From contig JAJFUH010000158.1 of the NCBI GenBank assembly GCA_021372535.1, positions 1-21,185 of the forward strand: a stretch of DNA of 21,185 bases, in the 5' to 3' direction. The stretch is from a bacterium. Lineage in GTDB: Bacteria > Latescibacterota > Latescibacteria > Latescibacterales > Latescibacteraceae. Below the pieces are notes generated by a model. It was not told the DNA's origin and did not search any database. It worked only from the letters and a program-made list of their open reading frames with translations. The translations under genes were made by a program, and so were the position numbers. Within the stretch, counting starts at the first letter, position 1. The number at the start of each line of letters is the position of its first letter. Of the stretch, positions 7,028-16,200 are shown piece after piece.

Positions 7028-7063
7028 GTATGGATATATCGGCGCGTATTAAGGAATGATACT

Positions 7064-8500
7064 ATGAGAATAAAAAAACTATACAGCGTTTTTGCAGCCT
7101 CTGTCTTTTTCCTTTCTATAGTAGTATCTGTTCCGTGCGAAGAGTTGAACAATGTGGAAGTCATCATTGACAGATCCGGCGCGGGTTATGATGTCTATTA
7201 CAATCTGGTTGACAGTGATGAAAAGGCCTTATTTGAAGTAACTGTGAGGATTACAGAAAATCAGGGACAAACCTATATATTTCCTAAGGCACTGATGGGC
7301 GATATCGGTTTTGGGATTTCGCCCGGTGAGAGAAGACATTTTCACTGGGATGCCAAAGCGGATATTACATCACCCCTGAGTGCGGGGGCAGTATTTGAAT
7401 TAGTTCCAAGACGCCTGACCGGTGATGAGCTCGGTAGTCTCACTGTACGGGGTCTTCCATCTGATGCGGAGGTGTATCTAGACAATAAACCACTGGGACT
7501 GGCGCCCGTTCGTGAATTAGTATTGCCGGTGGGAAACCATTTGCTGAGGGTAAAAAAAGAAGAGTATGAGGATTTCGTAGAAAATATTGTTATTGAAAAA
7601 AAGACAGTAAAAGATCAGATATATTCACTGGTGCCTACATTCGGATACATTACGATAACCGGTATGCCTGATGGCGCTGAGGTATTGCTGAATGGGGAAA
7701 AAATCGGAGAAACACCGATTGACAGAAAACGTCAAAAACGTGGTTATTATGATGTAACAATTAAAAAAATTGGATATGTGGATTATTCAACGAATATCGA
7801 GGTTGTAACCGGACAAACATCTGGAGTTCAATTCGAACTGGAAATAATAAAAACCGGCCAGGTCACTTTTAAGGGTGATCCTGATGGTGCAGAGGTTTTC
7901 GTGGATGGGCAAAGGATAGGTGAGACCCCTATTATCGACAGAGAGATGGGGAGCGGAAGCTATACTATGACAGTCAGGAAAAAAGGATATAAAACATATG
8001 TTGCCCCCTTCAAGGTGGAACGGGCTCAAAAAAATGAATCTTCGTATAAGCTTGAAATAAAATTGAAAAAAGAGGCGTTCAACAAAAGTCTTATACTCCC
8101 CGGGAGCGGCCAGAGATATCTCGAAGACTCAACAAAAGGGAATGTCATGACAGTTCTCCAGTTCGCCGCTATCGGAGGGGCTGTTCTGTCATACCTCAAC
8201 GCTTCCAAAGCGGTAAACGACTATAATGATGCAAAAAAAATCTATGAAAGTACCAAGCCTCCGCAAACGAATATTGATGTTGAGAGAGAAAACATGAAGA
8301 CTAAACACGATACAGCAAAATCAGCTTCTTCCATGGTGTATGGAACATACGTTGCTGTCATCGGAGTATATCTATGGAATGTAATCGATATTGCGCTTGT
8401 GAAACAGATGAATAATACGAATCCACATGTTCAATCGTTCGATATAAAACCGTATTCTGACCACGAAATATCCGGAATTTCAGTAAGTATGAGGTTTTAG
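7064..8500 (+). CDS. Exported PEGA-repeat protein
   Basis: This 478-residue envelope protein has a hydrophobic signal at its N-terminus (MRIKKLYSVFAASVFFLSIV, cleavage near residues 24-27). Residues 28-120 form a beta-rich domain of unknown type. Three PEGA repeats follow at about 124-190, 194-262 and 265-333. Each has the pattern 'G.P.DAEV.LDG..IGETP', then '..G.Y.V...K.GY', most clearly in GMPDGAEVLLNGEKIGETPI and GDPDGAEVFVDGQRIGETPI. PEGA domains occur on bacterial surface proteins, often next to kinases or secretion parts. The C-terminal part (340-450) resembles DUF5683, with SLILPGSGQRYLEDSTKGN and two hydrophobic stretches, and the protein ends in Phe (SVSMRF). AAGGA 9 nt before the ATG supports the start. 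It heads a three-gene operon. Confidence 0.85.
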   Translation: MRIKKLYSVFAASVFFLSIVVSVPCEELNNVEVIIDRSGAGYDVYYNLVDSDEKALFEVTVRITENQGQTYIFPKALMGDIGFGISPGERRHFHWDAKADITSPLSAGAVFELVPRRLTGDELGSLTVRGLPSDAEVYLDNKPLGLAPVRELVLPVGNHLLRVKKEEYEDFVENIVIEKKTVKDQIYSLVPTFGYITITGMPDGAEVLLNGEKIGETPIDRKRQKRGYYDVTIKKIGYVDYSTNIEVVTGQTSGVQFELEIIKTGQVTFKGDPDGAEVFVDGQRIGETPIIDREMGSGSYTMTVRKKGYKTYVAPFKVERAQKNESSYKLEIKLKKEAFNKSLILPGSGQRYLEDSTKGNVMTVLQFAAIGGAVLSYLNASKAVNDYNDAKKIYESTKPPQTNIDVERENMKTKHDTAKSASSMVYGTYVAVIGVYLWNVIDIALVKQMNNTNPHVQSFDIKPYSDHEISGISVSMRF

Positions 8501-8501
8501 A

Positions 8502-9293
8502 GTGAATAGCAAATCATGTAAATTCTTGATGCTGAGTGTGCTTATGGGTATCATAACCTTTCTTGCGGTTTGTTCTCCTGCACCCACAGAATTGGAATAT
8601 AATAATCCTGAAGATGAAAAATCATCAAAATATACTCCGCCTAAAATTATTACAATAACAAATCTTGATGATGGTGATGTGATAACGTCGAGGAATCTTA
8701 AAATTTCCTGGTTATGGAATGAAATTACGACCAAATGTCAGTATAGAATCGACAATAACACGTGGAATGATTGTGACACTACGTTCGTATACATTGAAGA
8801 TATCGAAGAAGGCGCCCACACGTTTACTATTATGCCGGAGAATGAGTTTCATGTTGGCGAAAAAGATACTACAAATTTTGTTATCGAAACCATAAAAGGG
8901 CCCGGAATTACTTTTTCTCCACGGAAGGTTACCGGTTTGAAAGATGTTTCTGTGTATCTTTATGATGTTACGAACCTCATGGGAGCGCATATAGAAATCA
9001 TCGCAACCCAGTCGTGCGCAGATATTGACACATTAATAGTTAGCAATAGTCCGGATTCATCATTGGTTATTTTATCCAAGTTAGCAGACAGTAACCGGCT
9101 TGTCATCGACTTTGCCTGTCTTATTACAAAAAAAGGGATTTCAGGAAACCTGCTCCTTGGTTCTTTTACCGTTAATCAGAATAATACCGGGGAAATCACC
9201 GTTGATCGGGAAAAAACGAAGTTCAGAGACATTAATAACAGTGCCATCAATATAAACAGTGAGGGGCTGGATTTCGTGAGGGTATATAAATGA
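8502..9293 (+). CDS. Lipoprotein with Ig-like and cohesin-like domains
   Basis: This 263-residue protein starts at a GTG one base after the previous stop, with GAGG just upstream. The signal runs MNSKSCKFLMLSVLMGIITF to C24 (LAVC, Val at -1, so an imperfect lipobox). Residues 46-132 look like an Ig-like domain (LKISWLWNEITTKCQYRID, EEGAHTFTI). Residues 134-262 follow the cohesin pattern. They open with VSVYLYDVTNLMGAHIEI, where cohesins have the 'V.v.v.nv.nL.G.q..l' strand pair. A 'g.sGnLl.gsF.V' segment comes next (ISGNLLLGSFTV), and the domain closes with a Leu/Phe-Arg-Asp strand (KFRDINNSAIN). Cohesins bind dockerins, and the next gene carries dockerin-like repeats. Its ATG overlaps this stop by four bases. 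I infer a membrane-anchored receptor for that protein. Confidence 0.72.
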   Translation: MNSKSCKFLMLSVLMGIITFLAVCSPAPTELEYNNPEDEKSSKYTPPKIITITNLDDGDVITSRNLKISWLWNEITTKCQYRIDNNTWNDCDTTFVYIEDIEEGAHTFTIMPENEFHVGEKDTTNFVIETIKGPGITFSPRKVTGLKDVSVYLYDVTNLMGAHIEIIATQSCADIDTLIVSNSPDSSLVILSKLADSNRLVIDFACLITKKGISGNLLLGSFTVNQNNTGEITVDREKTKFRDINNSAININSEGLDFVRVYK

Positions 9294-12200
9294 GGCGCGA
9301 TTTCGGACATTATTTTAACCATGTCTGTCTGTATTTCCTGGGTATGCTTCTGTTATCCGCCGCGCCGTCTTTTTCTTTGGGAGTGGATGTTCTCAAAGGA
9401 ATCGAAATACATGACACCAACCGTAACGGGAAGATCGACAGGGCAGTCATATGGTTCGATACCGAGGTCGATTCAAGTACGGTCATGATAACCAGCAAAG
9501 ATACTTTTGCCGTTTCGGGATACAGTGTTTATTCAATCGGTATCAATCTTGATAATAACGGTGATGGAATTTGTGATGGTTACAAAGCTTTGAGTGTTTT
9601 CTTTTATGAGGGCCAGGAATACGATACCGGCGTAAAACCGAATGTCACCTATTACGGAAACACACTCAAATATAAAACGGGTGCAACCGTATCACAGATT
9701 TCTGATGTCTCTGCGGTTGAAGTCGACAAGGCTGCCCCGATTATTCTTCGCGGCACAACAAAAGACATCGACAATAACGGTCTGTTCGATGAATGGTGGC
9801 TTCTTTTCTCCGAGCCGGTTCATGATGCTGTAGTGGATGGTTTCTGGATGATCGAGGACGCGTATGCATTCCAAACAAACAGTCATTATACTGATGGCAA
9901 CTTCCTGATATTGCGGGTGATTGAAAAAGAACTTCCTTACGGAACCGTCCCCCGGCTCAGTTATGCGTCGGTTTCATCCGGACAGTCTAGCGTGCCGCCG
10001 TCTTCCGGAAATCACGGGAAGGGAGCGATCAGAGATTATGCGGCCAATGGGGTTGGCGCTCCGGCGCCGAATTATTTTTTCATCAATGCTCAGAACAGCG
10101 GGTATGAAGAAGTTCCTCCGGATTCGCTTCATAATGAAAAAATACGGCTCATTGCACCCAACTGGGGTGAGAAATGGCACGCAGGCGGGACGTATAATAT
10201 TTCATGGATTTCCCATGATATAGTCAACCTTAAAATCGAGTATTCGATTGACGGCTGCGATAGTTTGGCTGAATGGAAGCTTATTAAATCCCCTGTCAAC
10301 GCTTCCCTCGGAAAATATTCGTGGCTGGTTCCCGAAACACCCTCGACAAATTGCTATGTGAGACTCACTGATACTGTTTATCCCTCGGAGTATAAACAAA
10401 GTTATGCTCCTTTCGTTATCAGCTATCCCGATATTTATGTTCATCCCAATCCTCTTGTTTTCACTGATACACCGCTTGGTACATCACAATCGCAGTGGTT
10501 GACCATTGATAATCCCGGCTCCGATTCCCTCTATGTCAGCAGTATTACCAGCAGTTTGCCTGATTTTACGGTCTCGCCGTCCAGCGTCGCTATCGATGAT
10601 GGTAAAAGTGTGAATGTCGCGGTTACATTCAGACCTTCTCAACCGGGAGATCGCTCGGGAACTTTTTCTATCTACAATTCGGTTACCTCAAAATCACCTT
10701 ATATGGTTAATGTCAGGGGCAAAAGTATTGATCCTGTACCTTCCGTTTCGCCCGATTCTCTTAACTTCGGAGATATACGGATAGGCGCGAGCGCAGATAC
10801 GGTGATGGTCATACGGAATGAGGGAACCGGCGATCTCGTGGTGGAGAGAATCAGTTCGGACCTTCCATATCTATCATTCAATCCGACAGAGGCAACCATA
10901 CCTGAGGGTGGTCATCAGGATGTAATTGTTACATTCACTCCAAACCAGGAACGTACTTACACCGGTACGATAACAATACAGAGCATAGCCCGGACTGATA
11001 GTCTACTGCTGGTACCGGTTCTTGGCCGTGGAGTAACACCGGAAATTGATACTGTGCCAACAAGGGGAAACCGGGTAAATATTGGGAATGTAATTGTCGG
11101 GGAAAGCGGTATCGGGTACTTTACCGTTTCCAATCTCGGAACCTATAAACTGACTGTAAATAATATTGTGAGTGATAATCAGGTATTTACACTTGATAAA
11201 ACCTCATTTTTCATACCGCCTCATGATTCGAGCAGAGTTACGGTAATGTTTAGTCCGGTGTCGGCGGGATATAAGCATGCGAATATCACCGTCTTCAGCG
11301 ATGACGATAACGAACCATCCGTTACTGTCGAATTTGAAGCTACAGGAGTAGTGGTTGATATAAGTTTGGAACCATCACCGTTAGATATGGGCACAATTAA
11401 TTATGGCGTTGTCAGTTCGATGGCTTTTAAGATAATGAATAAGGGCAGCAATGACATTCAAGTGAAAAGTATTACAAGCAACAATGCAGCATTCACAAGT
11501 GATAGAACCTCACCTTTTACAATACCGAAAAGTGACAGCGCTCTTGTGACGGTAACCATCAAACCGGTTGCCGTGGGTCCTGATTCGGCACAGCTTTCAA
11601 TCGAGACAGAATATGGAAAACTGATAGAAGGTGTTTATGCTGTCATAGTGGGTTCCGATATTGTCATTTCGCCGCTGCCGCTCGATTTTGGTGAAGTTGA
11701 AATTGGGGACAGTGTCATGGTTTATTTACCGGTTAAGAACATCGGAACTGCCGATTTGATCGTAAGCAGTATGACCGGTGGTAAAGAAATAACATGTAAT
11801 CCGAAAACATTGTCCGTTCCGCCTGATTCGACCGGTATGGCAGCCGTTACCTTCACCCCGACAACAATAGGTTCTCAACCCGGTACATTGACTGTTACAT
11901 GTAATGACCCTGAGACACCCAAAGTCAATATAACGCTCATTGGACTCGGAGTGTCTCCCAAGGTTACGGTTGAACCGGTCTCCCTTGATTATAACGAAAT
12001 TGAGGTGGGCGATACCGGTAAAAAAATCATTACCCTGAACAATAACGGGAAAGTCAATCCCGTTACCAGCACGATAACGAGCAGCAATCCAGCTTTTATC
12101 GTATCACCTTCATCTGTAAAAATCGGCTCAGGTTTAAGTACAACCGTGGAAATCGCTTTTACTCCGGTTGCGGCTGGTGAAAACCAGAGAGCAACAATTA

Positions 12201-15200
12201 CGGTAACGAATAACGGATTGACAGCAGCGCCGCTGACTGTTTCCGCAAAAGGGAACGGAATACCGCCCATTGTTACCGCAAGTCCGGATTCAATCGATTT
12301 CGGTGAAGTCGAGATCGGCAATAATAAAACATTGAGTTATATCCTGACGAATGAAGGGAAAATCGATCCCGTCGTTATGACAATATCGAGCGGCAATCCT
12401 TCCTTTAGAGCGGTTCCTTCTGAAGTTTCCCTTGGTCGTAATGGTGGCAGTAAACCGGTTACGGTTATTTTTACACCAGCCGGAACCGGTGATGACAGCA
12501 CCGTGATTACCAGCGAAAACAAAAACTTTACGGATCAGAAACTGACCGTCATAGCTAAGGGGAGGGGAGTTACTCCCGATATCACTGTTACCCCACTATC
12601 AATAAATTTCGGAGATGTGGCTGTCAATGACACCAGTTACAAATCTTTAACCATAAAGAATGATGGAACTGCAGAACTGGTAGTATACAGTATCGGCATA
12701 AAGGGCACGGACAGTAATTTGTTTAACAATGACATTGCCTCTGCAACGCTTGTTCCCGGTGACAGTGTGGTGGTTACTTTCATCTTCGTTCCCGGTCTGA
12801 ACACAGGGTCAAAGAGTGTCACTATATCGGTCGAGAGCAACGATCTTGATGAGAAAGTTGTTGAAATTCCGGTGAGCGCCCGCTGTATCACCCCTGATAT
12901 CAATCTGCCCCTTACAACATTCGATTTCGATGATGTGGAAGTCATTCGTGTAAGCCTGTCAACAACATTCAGTATTGAAAATAAAGGGGACGGGGATTTA
13001 ATTATTAAAAATATTTCCAGTAATAATAATGATTTCACATGGGTTATTGCATCCTCAACGATAGCTGCCGGAGGCAGTGAGCCATTGAAAATCACATTTA
13101 CTCCTTCCCGGAAAGACACCTCTTCGGCCGTGATCTCCATCGAATCAAACGATCCGGATGAAAAATTCACGTATATTCATGTCTCGGGGAACGGGATCAC
13201 TCCGGAAATATCCGTTGACCCGGCTTCGTTGAATATCGGTGATGTGGAAGTTGTCCGTGGTATCGGAACCAAAACTTTTACCATTAAAAACATCGGTACT
13301 TCCACGCTTGCTGTCGACAACATAACCACTGATAACACCGCTTTCAAGGTAGATACCGAAAAAGTTACTCTTCTTCCGGGCGCAAGTAAAACGGTAACTG
13401 TTACATTTTCCCCCACGGTAAAAGGGGATCAACAGTGTTCGGTCACAATCGGAAGTAACGATCTCACTCATGATACGGTTTTAGTGCCGGTGCGGGGTAA
13501 GGGAACCAAACCTGATATTTTAATTGTTACTGCCTTATCTCCGCCTAAAATTGACATCGGCCAGATTAATAAAGGAGAAACCGGGACAGGGCACTTTTTT
13601 ATTAAAAACAATGGTGATTCCGAACTGACGGTATACAGTGTTACAAGTAACGACTCCGTTTTTATTGTAGATAAAAATATTTTCTCCGGAAAAAACAGTA
13701 TTTCGATTGTTCCCGGCGACAGCATAAGAGTTGATTTTACCTTTAGATCGGATCAGAGAGGTTCTAATACCGCGCTTATTACCGTTACCTGTAATGACCT
13801 CGATGAAGAGACTGTTACCATTGTTGTGAGCGCTCATGTTGTTGCGCCGATGATTGAAGTTACACCGGCGGCGATTGATTTCGGTAAAGTGCCGGTCAAT
13901 ACGACCGTATCGGACAGTCTGGTGATAAAAAATGTGGGTGACGCCGAGCTTGATATTTCCGGTATCGCTGTTGACGATCCCTTCTTTACACTGTCCCTTA
14001 CCAGGGCTGTCCTCCCGTCGAAGAATGATAGCGTGGTTGTCTACGTTTCCTGCAGGCCGGCCCGTAGAGAAGAACATAACGCCTCCATCACCATTAATAG
14101 CAATGCCCTCGGCAGCGAAATAATCACAACCCCGGTGAAGTGTAAATCCATAGGACCTGTTCTCTCCCTATCGGATACTTCGATAACTTTTGATAAACCG
14201 GTTCTGGTGGGCAGTACTGATACAAGAAGTTTCTCTATTGCCAATACAGGAGATGATGATCTCCGGGTGACCAGCATACGATCTGACAAGCCCGATTTCA
14301 TTGTGTCCTCGGAAGCAGTTTCACTTGCTCAGGGAAAAAGTGCGATAATAACGGTGACTTTTAAGCCGAGTGATATCGGAAAACAGGATGCCGTAATAAC
14401 ATTAACGAACAACACCAGTGATGCTTTTGTATCTGTCAGTGGTACCGGTTTTCGCTATTGCAGGGTTACGGAGCTCAAAGACTCCATGGGCGGAGTACAT
14501 CAGTCGGATATCAAAATAGAATATAACGTTGAAGAAATGGATAACCTTCCGGTAGATTTAATCGTACGGTATGTTGTGAAAGGGGACACGTTAAATGCAA
14601 CCATCAAAGAATCGTTGAAGGGTATTGTCAGCCCCTACAAAGGTTCTTTTACATGGGAAGGTGATAAGGACTTTGGGGGAAGTTTCGGATATGAGGGACC
14701 AATAACGCTCATTGTAACGCCGGATAATGGCGTTAGGGGGAAGCTCCTTTCACTGTCGTTATCCGTGAATTATAATAAATTACCGGTAACTGAGTTTGTT
14801 TCGCTGCCGGAAGCGGATTCCGGCATTATCGATTTGAGACTGAAAGTTTCGGACGTTGAGAATGACTCCGTCAAGGCAGTTTTTGAATATTACCTTGATG
14901 ATGACTCCAACTCAATAAAACAGGCGACTGTTTCACGGTACTCTCTCGATGGAGGGAATACATTTAATAATTTATCCGGAAAGGAATTACTGATTTCTCA
15001 ACCGAATAAAACCGGCAATATTATCATATCATGGGATACCATGAAAGATGTTGGTTATATATATAACAGACAGGCGCATTTCATTGTGAAATCCTCCGAT
15101 AAACACGAGGGGAATCCGGCACTGTCCATGCCGTTCCTTGTCACGAATCTAGTTGGAGATTACAATCATAATCTCGCCATTGATCTGGGGGATTATGCAT

Positions 15201-16090
15201 TATTTATTGCGGCATGGGGGCAAAATCAGAATTCTGTAATGGACATAGGCCCGATAAAGGACAGTAAAAATGGTCTGGGTCCGGTTAAAGACGCCAGCCC
15301 CGAGCTGATAATCGATCATGATAATACCATTGATTTTGAGGACCTTATGGTTTTTGCATGGATGTATCAATGGTATGTGGTCAATGTAAAAGATCAGACG
15401 GCGGCGAAGATGGTTTACCGCGGGGAACAGGCATGGGACGGGATATATATCGTTCAGGATCAACCGGGCGTATATTCGGTGATGTGTGACATGAATGTCG
15501 ATACTTTTGGTATATTGCTCGACTGCGGGAAATGCAAGACTGACGGGATCACCATATCAGGCGGGCGGTATTGGAAAAACAATGAAAACAGTTTCATGAT
15601 TTCGAGAACATTGAACGATGGCTCTCTTGAATGGGCAGCCGCACAATTTAAAACCGGCAGTGGTGATACCTATAACGGCCCGAATGAGCTTGCCGTGCTG
15701 AGACTCAGTGATAACGACAACAGTAAGAACACCATACTTGAGTACTGTATCCGTATTCCCGGGAGCAGTGAATCAAAAACAGGGAAGATTGCTCTGAGTG
15801 AAATTGTGTTATCAGAGAAGCCTGTTGATTATACGCTTTTCCAGAATTCTCCCAATCCGTTCAATCCTTCAACAACATTGAGTTATGAAATTCCCACTGA
15901 AACCCATGTGCGGCTGACAATATACAACATTACCGGACAGGTGGTGAAGGTTCTTATGGATGACAATGAAAAGGCGGGCAGATTTTCAGTGGTCTGGGAA
16001 GCTGGCGATATGCCGAGCGGAATTTATTTTTACACTCTGGAGGTTGGTAATACCTATACCGAGACACGGAAAATGCTGCTCATGAAATAA
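9290..16090 (+). CDS. Giant multidomain surface protein: ASH/HYDIN repeats, dockerin-like, cohesin-like, T9SS-like tail
   Basis: This 2266-residue secreted protein has a signal (MRRDFGHYFNHVCLYFLGML, cleavage near residue 29). Residues 30-280 hold three Ca-loop-like motifs: DTNRNGKID (42-50), DNNGDGICD (88-96) and DIDNNGLFD (159-167). Residues 285-380 form an Ig-like domain (APNWGEKWHAGGTYNISW). Thirteen ASH/HYDIN-type repeats fill 381-1720. Two Fn3-like domains follow (1722-1955). The dockerin-like pair has GDYNHNLAIDLGDY at 1956 and DHDNTIDFEDLMVFA at 2009. About 2030-2175 is a weak cohesin-like domain (GSLEWAAAQF, NELAVLRL). The tail holds QNSPNPFNPSTTLSYEIP and ends SGIYFYTLEVGN...KMLLMK, the T9SS type A sorting or FlgD-like fold. 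It overlaps the upstream stop as ATGA. It probably forms an extended surface stalk. Confidence 0.85.
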   Translation: MRRDFGHYFNHVCLYFLGMLLLSAAPSFSLGVDVLKGIEIHDTNRNGKIDRAVIWFDTEVDSSTVMITSKDTFAVSGYSVYSIGINLDNNGDGICDGYKALSVFFYEGQEYDTGVKPNVTYYGNTLKYKTGATVSQISDVSAVEVDKAAPIILRGTTKDIDNNGLFDEWWLLFSEPVHDAVVDGFWMIEDAYAFQTNSHYTDGNFLILRVIEKELPYGTVPRLSYASVSSGQSSVPPSSGNHGKGAIRDYAANGVGAPAPNYFFINAQNSGYEEVPPDSLHNEKIRLIAPNWGEKWHAGGTYNISWISHDIVNLKIEYSIDGCDSLAEWKLIKSPVNASLGKYSWLVPETPSTNCYVRLTDTVYPSEYKQSYAPFVISYPDIYVHPNPLVFTDTPLGTSQSQWLTIDNPGSDSLYVSSITSSLPDFTVSPSSVAIDDGKSVNVAVTFRPSQPGDRSGTFSIYNSVTSKSPYMVNVRGKSIDPVPSVSPDSLNFGDIRIGASADTVMVIRNEGTGDLVVERISSDLPYLSFNPTEATIPEGGHQDVIVTFTPNQERTYTGTITIQSIARTDSLLLVPVLGRGVTPEIDTVPTRGNRVNIGNVIVGESGIGYFTVSNLGTYKLTVNNIVSDNQVFTLDKTSFFIPPHDSSRVTVMFSPVSAGYKHANITVFSDDDNEPSVTVEFEATGVVVDISLEPSPLDMGTINYGVVSSMAFKIMNKGSNDIQVKSITSNNAAFTSDRTSPFTIPKSDSALVTVTIKPVAVGPDSAQLSIETEYGKLIEGVYAVIVGSDIVISPLPLDFGEVEIGDSVMVYLPVKNIGTADLIVSSMTGGKEITCNPKTLSVPPDSTGMAAVTFTPTTIGSQPGTLTVTCNDPETPKVNITLIGLGVSPKVTVEPVSLDYNEIEVGDTGKKIITLNNNGKVNPVTSTITSSNPAFIVSPSSVKIGSGLSTTVEIAFTPVAAGENQRATITVTNNGLTAAPLTVSAKGNGIPPIVTASPDSIDFGEVEIGNNKTLSYILTNEGKIDPVVMTISSGNPSFRAVPSEVSLGRNGGSKPVTVIFTPAGTGDDSTVITSENKNFTDQKLTVIAKGRGVTPDITVTPLSINFGDVAVNDTSYKSLTIKNDGTAELVVYSIGIKGTDSNLFNNDIASATLVPGDSVVVTFIFVPGLNTGSKSVTISVESNDLDEKVVEIPVSARCITPDINLPLTTFDFDDVEVIRVSLSTTFSIENKGDGDLIIKNISSNNNDFTWVIASSTIAAGGSEPLKITFTPSRKDTSSAVISIESNDPDEKFTYIHVSGNGITPEISVDPASLNIGDVEVVRGIGTKTFTIKNIGTSTLAVDNITTDNTAFKVDTEKVTLLPGASKTVTVTFSPTVKGDQQCSVTIGSNDLTHDTVLVPVRGKGTKPDILIVTALSPPKIDIGQINKGETGTGHFFIKNNGDSELTVYSVTSNDSVFIVDKNIFSGKNSISIVPGDSIRVDFTFRSDQRGSNTALITVTCNDLDEETVTIVVSAHVVAPMIEVTPAAIDFGKVPVNTTVSDSLVIKNVGDAELDISGIAVDDPFFTLSLTRAVLPSKNDSVVVYVSCRPARREEHNASITINSNALGSEIITTPVKCKSIGPVLSLSDTSITFDKPVLVGSTDTRSFSIANTGDDDLRVTSIRSDKPDFIVSSEAVSLAQGKSAIITVTFKPSDIGKQDAVITLTNNTSDAFVSVSGTGFRYCRVTELKDSMGGVHQSDIKIEYNVEEMDNLPVDLIVRYVVKGDTLNATIKESLKGIVSPYKGSFTWEGDKDFGGSFGYEGPITLIVTPDNGVRGKLLSLSLSVNYNKLPVTEFVSLPEADSGIIDLRLKVSDVENDSVKAVFEYYLDDDSNSIKQATVSRYSLDGGNTFNNLSGKELLISQPNKTGNIIISWDTMKDVGYIYNRQAHFIVKSSDKHEGNPALSMPFLVTNLVGDYNHNLAIDLGDYALFIAAWGQNQNSVMDIGPIKDSKNGLGPVKDASPELIIDHDNTIDFEDLMVFAWMYQWYVVNVKDQTAAKMVYRGEQAWDGIYIVQDQPGVYSVMCDMNVDTFGILLDCGKCKTDGITISGGRYWKNNENSFMISRTLNDGSLEWAAAQFKTGSGDTYNGPNELAVLRLSDNDNSKNTILEYCIRIPGSSESKTGKIALSEIVLSEKPVDYTLFQNSPNPFNPSTTLSYEIPTETHVRLTIYNITGQVVKVLMDDNEKAGRFSVVWEAGDMPSGIYFYTLEVGNTYTETRKMLLMK
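10430..14449 (+). repeat. 13 tandem ASH/HYDIN-type Ig-like repeats (protein level)
   Basis: The giant gene contains 13 consecutive units of about 103 codons. Each starts with 'P.I.V.P..L.FG.V..G' and continues with '...F.I.N.G...L.V..I.S....F.......I..G.S..V.VTF.P...G...A.I.I.SND'. Clear starts are VSPDSLNFGDIRIG, ISPLPLDFGEVEIG, ASPDSIDFGEVEIG, VTPLSINFGDVAVN and VTPAAIDFGKVPVN. Units 1, 3, 4, 9, 11 and 13 are more divergent. The units differ enough at DNA level that recent expansion is unlikely. Such repeats build rod-like stalks in surface proteins. Confidence 0.85.
15155..15370 (+). other. Dockerin-like Ca-binding pair inside the giant protein
   Basis: Two EF-hand-like loops flank a linker. 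The first runs D1957-Y-N1959-H-N1961 to I1964-D-L-G-D1968, followed by the helix YALFIAAWG. The second runs D2009-H-D2011-N to I2014-D-F-E-D2018, followed by LMVFAWMYQWY. The Asp/Asn spacing fits type I dockerin loops. The 31-residue linker (GQNQNS...SPELI) is longer than in classical dockerins and typical of the degenerate pairs in FCB bacteria. Confidence 0.65.
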
Positions 16091-16200
16091 TCCCGATCTG
16101 ATCGTTGACGATTGTCGGTTTATTCAGGACTGTAAACCTGCTTCTCCGTATGATTCCGGTCGGCTGGTATTCACTAACCTCTTCTTTTAAAAAAATTCTA

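Larger units (their letters stand above)
6269..7063. other. AT-rich divergent intergenic region without genes
   Basis: This 795-bp region separates the minus-strand lipoprotein operon from the plus-strand PEGA operon. I find no convincing coding frame on either strand; short frames overlap only by chance. It is strongly AT-rich except for 6961-7045. It holds two palindromes (6455-6470, 6550-6562), a direct repeat AATAAAGTT at 6839-6847 and 6889-6897 (50 bp apart), and an 11-bp TAATATTGATG at 6476-6486 identical to 1991-2001. Both operon promoters should lie here. Sequences such as TATAAA close to the left gene are possible -10 elements, but none has a clear -35 partner. Confidence 0.6.

Noticed and set aside
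6961-7045. c-di-GMP (GEMM) riboswitch
   Set aside because: The leader lacks the conserved GEMM core elements as I remember them. Only an unclassified fold is proposed.
11989-14301. Minus-strand frames inside the giant gene
   Set aside because: These arise from the codon pattern of the repeats on the + strand. The predicted products have no signals or motifs.
16091-16200. Intrinsic terminator between the convergent giant and cyclic-nucleotide-binding genes
   Set aside because: I found no stem longer than about 4 bp followed by a T run on either strand.
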